A stretch of DNA of 64,000 nucleotides from an uncultured Sulfurovum sp. (GCA_902727855.1 CACVAS010000105.1:39157-103156); one strand, 5' to 3'. Shown: positions 30,450 to 38,502, numbered from the stretch's first letter. Program-made: numbers and translations. The notes: generated by a model not told the origin, from the sequence alone.

Positions 30450-30851
30450 ATGGCGACAGAAAATAAATTAAAACATTTAGAGTTTATACAAAATGTGATT
30501 TCTAGAATGGCTAACAATTCATTTTTGTTAAAGGGTTGGAGTCTAACATTGATTGCTGCATTATTTGCATTAAATAAAGATGGCTTAGATGCCAAGATTA
30601 TAACTATTGGAATATTTATAATCTTCTTTTTTTGGATTTTAGATGCTTATTTTTTACGTCAAGAGAGAATATTTCGTAAAAGATACGATACAGTAAGTAA
30701 ACTAAGTGACGATGATATAGACTTTTCTATGAAGCCAGATTTGCCTATAAAGTCTGACGATGATATCGTAAATGTATTTTTCTCTATCACTCTAAATTTA
30801 TTTTATATTCCTTTGATTATTGCTATTAGCCTCATGGGTTATTTTCTATAG
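30450..30851 (+). CDS. Small membrane protein (about 3 TM helices) heading the TIR cassette
   Basis: HLEFIQNVISRMANNSFLLKGWSLTLIAALFALNK...IIFFFWILDAYFLRQERIFRKRYD...LFYIPLIIAISLMGYFL. 7 nt upstream of the TIR gene. Confidence 0.75.
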   Translation: MATENKLKHLEFIQNVISRMANNSFLLKGWSLTLIAALFALNKDGLDAKIITIGIFIIFFFWILDAYFLRQERIFRKRYDTVSKLSDDDIDFSMKPDLPIKSDDDIVNVFFSITLNLFYIPLIIAISLMGYFL

Positions 30852-30857
30852 ATAAAT

Positions 30858-32312
30858 ATGAACGATAATAAAAAGATATTTATCTCGTATAGTCATACTG
30901 ATGAAGCTTATATGAAAATCATTCAGTCTGCTATTACAGGAAATTCTTATCATAATAATGTCTTTACAGATAGGTCAATAAAGTTGGGCAAGAATTGGCA
31001 TAATATTATTTTAGATGAGATTACAAATAGTGATTTAGTATTACTCCTGATTAGTACTAATTTCTTTAATTCAAAGTATATTAAAGAGATTGAAATGCCA
31101 CTATTCATCAGACAATGTGAGGAAAAACAAACTCATATTATACCAGTTCTTTTAACTGCATGTTCTTGGGATACCTATGATTGGTTATCAGGTAAAGGGA
31201 CTTCTAATCAAGGCTTTCCAAAAGACATGCAACCATTAAGTAGTTTTTCAAATGAGTCTTTCCATGACTATGGTAGATGTCCAAAGATTAAAGAACAAAT
31301 GGCATTTCTGGTTGAGAAAATTGCACATGTGTTCCATATAGAAGCGCAGACTACTGCCATCAAAGATTTTTTATTAGACTTCTATAAAGATAGACAAGAA
31401 GATTTAGTAAAAGTGTTATTTAAATACTTGGTATTACCTAACAGGGCTGAGTATAGAAGATTAGAAAACAGTTCCATTGAGAGCTTAGTAGAAGTATTAA
31501 TGAGTAGGCAGGATTGTCTATCTTGTGTACTTCAGTGGCTTAATAAAAGTGATAACTTCTCTACACTTTCAAAATATGATAATTGTGAAGAATTAGAGAA
31601 AAGCGTAAAAAGTAAGTTCTCTATAGAGTCACTGTATATTTTATTAGAAAAAAATAGAGCTAATAACAAATTTTCTGTTGAAATATATTCTAAATATTCA
31701 GATGGTACTATAGAGCTTTCGCCTCTAAGCAATAATAAATATAAAAGTTTTTATGACTATCTAAATAATGAATTAAGTAAGTTATATAGTTCACAGAAAC
31801 GTGCTAAAAAAATAATAGATGTATATCTTGTGATACCAAGTTCAGAAATAGTTTCTTTTGATATAGATAAACTTAAAATAGATGAGCAACCAATTTTAAA
31901 GAAAACGCACATATCATTTAAGCTATGGGAACGGTACAAAAATTTTGACTTTTACAGTGCACGACAAGATTGGGAATTTAATACAGAAATAAAACAAAAA
32001 AATGAAAATAAATTGTGTATAGATGTACTTTATGCTGAAAATGATTTATCAGAAATCAATAGTTTTGATGATGATAGACATATTATTATTTCGGGTGAAA
32101 GAGAACCTAAAGAGATTCGAGAATACGACATTGCATTTGCAACGCTTAATCATGAACAAGATATTGATTATAAAGAATACAAGGTTAGTGCATTAGAAAC
32201 CCCAATTTATAAGCATCAAACTAAATGTAAAAAGTTACGCTTTATTAATGACTCATATTTTGATGCAGAGCTATTTAATAATGCGATAAATATCATTACT
32301 GATACTAAATAG
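30858..32312 (+). CDS. TIR-domain protein with C-terminal region resembling VMAP-C of ternary conflict systems
   Basis: KKIFISYSHTDEAYMKIIQ...FTDRSIKLGKNWHNIILDEITNSDLVLLLISTNFFNSKYIKEIEMPLFI (TIR). C-terminal VYLVIPSSEIVSFDIDKLKI...ISFKLWERYKNFDFYSARQDWEF. Confidence 0.85.
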   Translation: MNDNKKIFISYSHTDEAYMKIIQSAITGNSYHNNVFTDRSIKLGKNWHNIILDEITNSDLVLLLISTNFFNSKYIKEIEMPLFIRQCEEKQTHIIPVLLTACSWDTYDWLSGKGTSNQGFPKDMQPLSSFSNESFHDYGRCPKIKEQMAFLVEKIAHVFHIEAQTTAIKDFLLDFYKDRQEDLVKVLFKYLVLPNRAEYRRLENSSIESLVEVLMSRQDCLSCVLQWLNKSDNFSTLSKYDNCEELEKSVKSKFSIESLYILLEKNRANNKFSVEIYSKYSDGTIELSPLSNNKYKSFYDYLNNELSKLYSSQKRAKKIIDVYLVIPSSEIVSFDIDKLKIDEQPILKKTHISFKLWERYKNFDFYSARQDWEFNTEIKQKNENKLCIDVLYAENDLSEINSFDDDRHIIISGEREPKEIREYDIAFATLNHEQDIDYKEYKVSALETPIYKHQTKCKKLRFINDSYFDAELFNNAINIITDTK

Positions 32313-32322
32313 GAGACACACA

Positions 32323-33354
32323 ATGAATAAAGACTGGTATGTATATAACAACACAAATAGTTTTGAGAAAGATGCACTTGCTAAGCGTGTAGATAAGATG
32401 CCTCCATGGCGTGATAAGGCAGAAAAAGCAGAAGATGTAGAAAAAGTTGAAACAAAAAATAACTACTACTACACTTCTAACGATGCTTTAGAGCTGGCGA
32501 TTAATACTGCGATTTATTTGCGTCGTCCGCTACTTGTGACAGGTAAGCCTGGGGTAGGTAAGAGTACTTTAGCTAAAGCCATAGCACAAGAGCTGACAGG
32601 CAAAGAACCACTTAAATGGCATATCACCTCTAAAAGTGAGCTCAAAGATGGGCTCTATGCCTATGATGGATTGGCAAGATTGCACGATATACAGATGAAG
32701 CGTCTCTACACTGAGCTCAAAGATGAAGATGAAGAGGCAAAACACTATCGCAGTCACGATGTTTCTATGAAAAACTATCTTACGCTTAACCCTCTAGGTG
32801 AGGCATTTTTGAGTAAAGAGACACGTGTGGTACTCATAGACGAGATAGATAAAAGTAACATTGACCTACCCAATGACTTGTTGCATGTCTTTGAAGAGCT
32901 AGAGTTTCTCATACCAGAAGTCAAGAGAACCAACAGAGCATTAACACTAAATCTTGAAGAGACAAATGAAGATGTAACTATTCCTGCTAGTGGTTGGGTG
33001 AAGTGCCAAGAGGACTTTCCTATCGTCATCATGACGAGCAATGGTGAACGAGACTTCCCCGCAGCCTTTTTGCGTAGATGTATCTGTGTAGATATGCACT
33101 TGCCAGATGGAGATGAAGCAAAAAAAGAAGAGCTATCAGAGATGATAGAAAATCACCTAGGCACGCTTGAAAGTAGTAAGAAAGATAGTTTAGGTAACTT
33201 GATAGATGAATACATAAAGATGATAAAAGAAGATAATCCTCTGCCTACCAATGACCAGCTCCTCAACGCTGCATTTTTACTACTCAACAATGATAGCAGT
33301 GATGAAAATTATCAAAAAGCTTTAGAGAAGATACTACTACAAGAGAGCAAATAA
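32323..33354 (+). CDS. MoxR-like AAA+ ATPase
   Basis: RRPLLVTGKPGVGKSTLAKAIAQELTG (Walker A), RVVLIDEIDKSNIDLPNDLL (Walker B), VIMTSNGERDFPAAFLRRC (sensor 1/R finger). Confidence 0.93.
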   Translation: MNKDWYVYNNTNSFEKDALAKRVDKMPPWRDKAEKAEDVEKVETKNNYYYTSNDALELAINTAIYLRRPLLVTGKPGVGKSTLAKAIAQELTGKEPLKWHITSKSELKDGLYAYDGLARLHDIQMKRLYTELKDEDEEAKHYRSHDVSMKNYLTLNPLGEAFLSKETRVVLIDEIDKSNIDLPNDLLHVFEELEFLIPEVKRTNRALTLNLEETNEDVTIPASGWVKCQEDFPIVIMTSNGERDFPAAFLRRCICVDMHLPDGDEAKKEELSEMIENHLGTLESSKKDSLGNLIDEYIKMIKEDNPLPTNDQLLNAAFLLLNNDSSDENYQKALEKILLQESK

Positions 33355-33366
33355 GGAGAGTCTAGC

Positions 33367-35547
33367 GTGAAGAGTCATTTAGATGCTATAGCACTTTTGG
33401 AGTTGGATTTTGTCTATGGGCTTTTACAACCTAAAAAGATACCTACTCCTAGTCAAGAGAGTGACATCGTAGCTTTTGCTAGTGCCCCATTATCTACAGC
33501 CACCTCACAAGAGTCATACAACTATGTGTCACACAAGATTGTTATAGAAAAAGCTCAAAAAGCCATAGGCTCTTTTGAAGATGAGGGCTCTACCAAGCGT
33601 GTATCTATACCCCTCAAAGAGAATCGACCTCAAGAGATGCCAGATATCCTCAGACAGTTTGAATCATATAGAGTAAAGCTTGAGAGAGAACATGAAAACC
33701 ATCTAAACGAATCTAAAACGGCAGACATCTATACTATGACAGATTTGTTAACACCTTATTTTTTAGATACGCAAGAATATGGGGCACGTTTTCATATACA
33801 TCTACTAGAAGATAGTAATAGTTCTATGTTTTTGTGGGCAGAACATGTGGCACATTTCTTGAAAAGTATACAACGCTCCAAGGCTATAGTGTCATTTAGT
33901 TATTATCAGATAGATACTACTGAGGGTACATCCCAAGTATATCTAGGTCACACCAAGCAAAAAGTTAAGAGACCTCTATATGCCTCAAGCCCACAAAATA
34001 CACTGACGTTTGTACTAAGCGACCACATAGGCTTGGCATGGCAAAATCCTACTATTTACAAGAGTCTAAAAGCATGGAGTGAGCATAGCTTTGTGGCTAT
34101 GGTCTCTATGTTGCCAGAGTATATGTGGAGTCGTTCGAGTCTACGCAAGGGCTTTAGTATGTACACCCATAGCGCTTTACACATGGGCACAAATGATAGC
34201 TTAAAACCCGAGTATGATTTTTTTGACACACAAAATTTAAAAGAGCATCTCACTATCCCTGTGTTGGCATATGATGACAGCTCTTTTGCCCACTTGGGTA
34301 GGCTCTTGACCAAAGAGAAAAAACAGTGGATACATACCTATATATTTACCACCAGTGATGAGACACAACACAAAAAGACCAAAGAGTCAAAAGATAGAGA
34401 GCCTAAAGAGCGTGTAGAGAGTTACCTAGCTACCGCTACATCCAATGCTAGGAGACTTGCTATCTACGCTTCTGTGTTGCCACTGCACTATGACGTACTG
34501 CGTCAGCTTATCAGCAAAAAAGAGCTAGGCGATACCTTGGATGCTTTTGCCGAGTTTTACTTTGGTGGGTTACTAGACAAAGAGAAGTCAGAAGGCAAAG
34601 TCTATGACTTTTATGCTGGTGTACGTAGAGAGCTATTACACTACATAGGCATGGATGAAGCAAAAGAAATTTTTGTACTACTAGATGGTGCTATACGGCA
34701 AGCACTAGACATCAACTACTCTTTGATAGATTTACTCTATCTCAACCCAAAGTCTACTTATCTAGGAGATGAAAAAGACCACAAACTAGCCGAAATGCTA
34801 CTAGAGATACTCTCTGAGATAGGACTGTTTTATACTACAGCCAAAGAGAATTTAGCAGTATCCAAAGATACAATACACTTAAACACCAACTCCTTCCAAA
34901 TGGGAAGCGAAGATGGTAGAGACAATGAGAAGCCTGTACATACAGTGACCTTTGAGCATGACTTTGCCATAGCCAAGTACCCCGTGACCTTTGCAGAGTA
35001 TGACCTCTACTGTGAAGATACAGGAGCCAAGAAGCCAGATGATGAGGGGTGGGGGAGAGTAGACAGACCTGTCATCAATGTTAGCTGGGATGATGCTCAA
35101 AAGTACTGTAAGTGGCTAAGTCAGAAGAGTGGACAAGACTATAGACTCCCAAGTGAAGCAGAGTGGGAGTATGCGTGTAGAGCAGACACGACTACCAAGT
35201 GGAGCTTTGGAGATGATGTAGAAAAATTAAAAGACTATGCTTGGTACACTAAAAATAGTGAAAGTAAAACACAAGAAGTAGGAAAGAAAAAAGAGAACCC
35301 ATGGGGACTTTACGACATGCATGGAAACGTATGGGAGTGGTGTCAAGACAGCTGGGTAGACAACTACATAAACACCCCAAGAGACGGCACAGTACATGAA
35401 GATGAGAGTACTAGCAGTAAAGTCCTGCGCGGCGGTTCGTGGCTCAGCTATGGTAACGGGTCCCGCTCCGCCTATCGCTTCAGCAGGTACGTTGATAGCC
35501 TTAGGATCAATATTGTTGGGTTTCGTCTTCTCAGAACTTTACCTTAG
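33367..35547 (+). CDS. SAV_2336-like (vWA-like) protein with C-terminal FGE-sulfatase/C-type-lectin-fold domain; DGR-type variable 3' end
   Basis: FHIHLLEDSNSSMFLWAEHVAHFLKSI...TLTFVLSDHIGLAWQNPTIYKSLKAWSEHSFVAMVSMLPEYMWSRSSL (SAV_2336 pattern); NSFQMGSEDGRDNEKPVHTVTF...WGLYDMHGNVWEWCQDSW...VLRGGSWLSYGNGSRSAYRFSRYVDSLRINIVGFRLLRTLP. Confidence 0.88.
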   Translation: MKSHLDAIALLELDFVYGLLQPKKIPTPSQESDIVAFASAPLSTATSQESYNYVSHKIVIEKAQKAIGSFEDEGSTKRVSIPLKENRPQEMPDILRQFESYRVKLEREHENHLNESKTADIYTMTDLLTPYFLDTQEYGARFHIHLLEDSNSSMFLWAEHVAHFLKSIQRSKAIVSFSYYQIDTTEGTSQVYLGHTKQKVKRPLYASSPQNTLTFVLSDHIGLAWQNPTIYKSLKAWSEHSFVAMVSMLPEYMWSRSSLRKGFSMYTHSALHMGTNDSLKPEYDFFDTQNLKEHLTIPVLAYDDSSFAHLGRLLTKEKKQWIHTYIFTTSDETQHKKTKESKDREPKERVESYLATATSNARRLAIYASVLPLHYDVLRQLISKKELGDTLDAFAEFYFGGLLDKEKSEGKVYDFYAGVRRELLHYIGMDEAKEIFVLLDGAIRQALDINYSLIDLLYLNPKSTYLGDEKDHKLAEMLLEILSEIGLFYTTAKENLAVSKDTIHLNTNSFQMGSEDGRDNEKPVHTVTFEHDFAIAKYPVTFAEYDLYCEDTGAKKPDDEGWGRVDRPVINVSWDDAQKYCKWLSQKSGQDYRLPSEAEWEYACRADTTTKWSFGDDVEKLKDYAWYTKNSESKTQEVGKKKENPWGLYDMHGNVWEWCQDSWVDNYINTPRDGTVHEDESTSSKVLRGGSWLSYGNGSRSAYRFSRYVDSLRINIVGFRLLRTLP

Positions 35548-35584
35548 CTTCGGCTAGCTCAGCTACCGAGGGCTTGGGTGTTTT
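35411..35584 (+). repeat. Putative DGR variable region VR1 (variable core 35443-35514) plus conserved 3' flank and TTCG hairpin
   Basis: Near-identical to 36541-36705 except for 22 differences concentrated in a 72-nt core. Confidence 0.82.
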
Positions 35585-35591
35585 TGGCTCG

Positions 35592-35613
35592 TTCCACAAC
35601 TCCAGTTGTGGAA
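35592..35613. repeat. Palindrome TTCCACAACTCCAGTTGTGGAA
   Basis: 10-bp perfect stem with CC centre. Exact reverse complement of the copy at 35726-35747. Confidence 0.85.
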
Positions 35614-35724
35614 TGCACATCGGTACTAGGGGTACAAAACACAGATGCTATTGCTAGTTGTTTAGGTGGCTAAAAAGAGCTTATGAGAGATAAAGATATT
35701 TTGGTATGGTTAATACTGATAGAG

Positions 35725-35748
35725 GTTCCACAACTGGAGTTGTGGAAC
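35725..35748. repeat. Palindrome GTTCCACAACTGGAGTTGTGGAAC
   Basis: 11-bp perfect stem with GG centre. Inverted partner of 35592-35613. Confidence 0.85.
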
Positions 35749-35789
35749 TAGAGGAAGTTCACTACCTCCTCGGCATAGCCGTAAACGCT

Positions 35790-35817
35790 AGTAGTGTCAG
35801 CTTTGGTTGGCACTACT
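35790..35817 (+). other. Hairpin AGTAGTGTCA-GCTTTGGT-TGGCACTACT upstream of the second FGE gene
   Basis: 10-bp stem with one G.U pair, ending 17 nt before the ATG. Confidence 0.6.
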
Positions 35818-35834
35818 CATCATAAAGGTACAAC

Positions 35835-36668
35835 ATGAAAAACAACGACAAATCCTACAAAGAACCCCAAATGGTAGAGATACGGCACATACGCAAAGAG
35901 CGTAGCTTTACATTAGAGATGGTGCATACAGAGGCAAAGGGTCGTAGCTTTATGATGGGTAGTGAAGATGGACATGACAATGAAAAGCCAGTACATGAAG
36001 TAAGCTTTACATATGACTTTGAGCTGGGTAAGTACCCCGTGACTATAGAGCAGTATATGTACTTTGTACACGACACAGACTCTCATTACCCTGAGTGGCT
36101 AGAAGAGGGGAACAAGTACAACATAGAGACAGGAGATAATGACTACTATAAAAAGCTAGACCTACTGAATCTAGAGCGTCAAACTACCCCTATAGTAGGT
36201 GTGAACTGGAAAGATGCAGTGGCATACTGTAAGTGGCTAAGCGAAAAAAGTGGACAAGACTACAGACTACCAAGTGAAGCAGAGTGGGAGTACGCTTGTA
36301 GGGCAGGTACACCTACCAAGTGGAGCTTTGGCGATGATGAGGAAGAGCTAGAGAACTACGCATGGTATAACAAAAATAGTAAGGGCAAGACCCAACCCGT
36401 AGGCACAAGAGAACCAAACCCATGGGGACTCTACGATATGCATGGAAATGTATGGGAGTGGTGCCAAGATAGCTGGGTAGACAGCTATGATAACACGCCA
36501 AGAGACGGCACAGCATATAAAAATGAGAGTACTAGTAGTAAAGTCCTGCGCGGCGGTTCGTGGGGCGACGATGATATCAACTCCCGCTCCGCCTATCGCA
36601 GCAGCTGGGACGATGATTACATTAGGTGCAATTATGTTGGGTTTCGTCTTCTCAGAACTTTATCTTAG
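35835..36668 (+). CDS. Stand-alone FGE-sulfatase-fold (C-type-lectin-like) protein; DGR-type variable 3' end
   Basis: RSFMMGSEDGHDNEKPVHEVSFTYDFELGKYPVTIEQY...WGLYDMHGNVWEWCQDSWVDSYDNTPRDGTAYKNESTSSKVLRGGSWGDDDINSRSAYRSSWDDDYIRCNYVGFRLLRTLS. Confidence 0.92.
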   Translation: MKNNDKSYKEPQMVEIRHIRKERSFTLEMVHTEAKGRSFMMGSEDGHDNEKPVHEVSFTYDFELGKYPVTIEQYMYFVHDTDSHYPEWLEEGNKYNIETGDNDYYKKLDLLNLERQTTPIVGVNWKDAVAYCKWLSEKSGQDYRLPSEAEWEYACRAGTPTKWSFGDDEEELENYAWYNKNSKGKTQPVGTREPNPWGLYDMHGNVWEWCQDSWVDSYDNTPRDGTAYKNESTSSKVLRGGSWGDDDINSRSAYRSSWDDDYIRCNYVGFRLLRTLS

Positions 36669-36705
36669 CTTCGGCTAGCTCAGCTACCAAGGGCTTGGGT
36701 GTTTT
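36541..36705 (+). repeat. Putative DGR variable region VR2 (variable core 36564-36635) plus conserved 3' flank and TTCG hairpin
   Basis: Pairs with VR1 (35411-35584). Stop codon lies inside TAGCTTCGGCTA hairpin at 36666-36677. Confidence 0.82.
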
Positions 36706-37066
36706 GTCATTTGGGTTTTGACATTTGTCTTTTGGAAAGCCCCGCAGGGACGCGACAAAATCCTATGAAGTGACCATGCATCTTCTGTTTGTCATACCTA
36801 CCATACAATCACCAAGGAACATAGCCTACCAAAAACTCCTCTTTTTGGTAAACAGAGTTTGATGTTTGCTTTTATGTGGTGGTTTGATAAAAAATAAAGG
36901 TCTCAAACAAACTTATAACTCAACATGTCCCATTTTTGATTCAATTAATCAGACAATAACTTTTCATACATTATAAGTTTTATATATAAGGATGATATGC
37001 ATTTCGTTTAGATAAGATGATAAAATATTTTAATATTCAAACATAATTATAAGATTGGAGCTATGA

Positions 37067-37522
37067 ATGTTTTTCGGATTATTTACACCAAAAAAAAAGA
37101 GTCGTATACCACTATTTGATGCAAAACTTATTAAAAAATTTCATCATGATCATATTAAATTAGTAAAAAGCATTGGAGATATTAATAAAGCTTTAGAACA
37201 AGGTAATTCACATAAGGTAAAAAAGCTTCTTCTGCGTCTACGTATGGAGATATTGGGTCACTTTATGGAGGAAGACATTAAATTATATTGGTATTTAAAA
37301 GATTACTATAAAGATGAAGAAAATGCAAACTCTCTTGTAAAAACTTTCGATACTTCTATTAAAATGATACAAAAAGATGTTATTAAGTTTTTAGATTATT
37401 ATACCCAAGACTATGTACCTCTAGATATGGAGTTTCAACAAAAATTTGATATGATGGTTTCTAAATTGGCTTCAAGAATAGAGTCGGAAGAATCAAACCT
37501 TTATCCTTTGTATCAAAAATAG
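37067..37522 (+). CDS. Hemerythrin-like/four-helix-bundle protein
   Basis: HHDHIKLVKSIGDINKAL...ILGHFMEEDIKLYWYLKDYY...ESNLYPLYQ histidine/acid spacing. Confidence 0.65.
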   Translation: MFFGLFTPKKKSRIPLFDAKLIKKFHHDHIKLVKSIGDINKALEQGNSHKVKKLLLRLRMEILGHFMEEDIKLYWYLKDYYKDEENANSLVKTFDTSIKMIQKDVIKFLDYYTQDYVPLDMEFQQKFDMMVSKLASRIESEESNLYPLYQK

Positions 37523-37555
37523 TTTTAAGCTAGTAGTATACATACTAGTTTAGAC

Positions 37556-38431
37556 TCAATCATCACAATACCTTTGTAATAAACAATTATATGCATCTAT
37601 GCGTCTATCACGTAAAAATGGCCATATATCTCTTACCTCTTTTTTACGGTCATGGTCTATATTTGCATAGACAATAGCTTCTTCTTGGGAACCAGCTTGG
37701 GCTAGCATTTCACCTTGAGCACCACAAACAAAAGAGTTACCCCAAAACCTTGTGCCAGTCATCACACCTGAACTGTCTGCTTCAAAGCCTACACGGTTGC
37801 AACTTAGTATAGGAATGGCATTGGCAATGGCGTGGGAACGTTGTATGGTGATCCAAGCGTCCAGTTGTCTGTTTTTTTCTTCGTCACTATCTTCATCAAA
37901 CCATCCTATGGCTGTAGGGTAGATGAGTATTTGGGCACCTTTTAGTGTCATGATACGTGCTGCTTCAGGGTACCATTGATCCCAACATATCAGAACACCT
38001 AGTGTACCCACACTTGTTTGTATGGGTTCAAAGCCAATGTCACCCGGTGTAAAATAAAACTTTTCATAAAACCCTGGGTCATCTGGTATGTGCATTTTAC
38101 GGTACTTACCTGCTACTGTACCATCTTTTTCGAAGACAACGGCAGTGTTGTGGTAGAGCCCAGCTGTGCGTTTTTCAAAGAGAGAGGTGACTAAAACAAT
38201 GTTATTGGTTTTTGCGACCTTTGCCCAGTAGGCTATGTCATCATCAAAATGATTGGCATAGGCAAAAAACGTTGTATCTTCACTTTGACAAAAATACTCT
38301 GTTTGGTGAAGTTCTTGTAGCACCACAAGGTTAGCGCCACTTTGTGCTGCCTCTTCTATTTTTTCGGTAGTTATTTGTATGGTTTCTTGTTGAGTGTTAT
38401 GAAACTTTTGTTGTATCAATGCTACTTTCAT
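37556..38431 (-). CDS. aguB: N-carbamoylputrescine amidase
   Basis: VVLQELHQTEYFCQ...KYRKMHIPDDPGFYEKFYFTPGD...GVLICWDQWYPEAAR. Next to agmatine deiminase. Confidence 0.93.
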   Translation of the reverse strand: MKVALIQQKFHNTQQETIQITTEKIEEAAQSGANLVVLQELHQTEYFCQSEDTTFFAYANHFDDDIAYWAKVAKTNNIVLVTSLFEKRTAGLYHNTAVVFEKDGTVAGKYRKMHIPDDPGFYEKFYFTPGDIGFEPIQTSVGTLGVLICWDQWYPEAARIMTLKGAQILIYPTAIGWFDEDSDEEKNRQLDAWITIQRSHAIANAIPILSCNRVGFEADSSGVMTGTRFWGNSFVCGAQGEMLAQAGSQEEAIVYANIDHDRKKEVRDIWPFLRDRRIDAYNCLLQRYCDD

Positions 38432-38502
38432 GTCTTTGTTACTTTCATCTCTTTTTTTAACCTTTATCGAAATAGTAAAAAGTGACTAGTCACTTGAGTG
38501 GG

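Larger units (their letters stand above)
30172..36886. mobile_element. Putative accessory cassette (TIR-MoxR-SAV2336-FGE) bounded by direct repeats of the NUDIX 3' end
   Basis: Perfect 28-bp direct repeat TTGATGTTTGCTTTTATGTGGTGGTTTG at 30172-30199 and 36859-36886. The distal copy would continue ...LMFAFMWWFDKK*. No recombinase seen inside. Confidence 0.7.

Noticed and set aside
35614-35724. Possible Avd remnant or DGR template between the two FGE genes
   Set aside because: Translations in the frames I read gave only short peptides, and there is no match to the VR flanks or an adenine-rich template pattern.
35835-36668. Annotation as an active formylglycine-generating enzyme
   Set aside because: The FGE fold is clear, but the catalytic-cysteine position in the SRSAYR-x motif is S here (F in the paralogue) and lies in the variable core; no sulfatase is nearby. 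Treated as a ligand-binding CLec-like domain.
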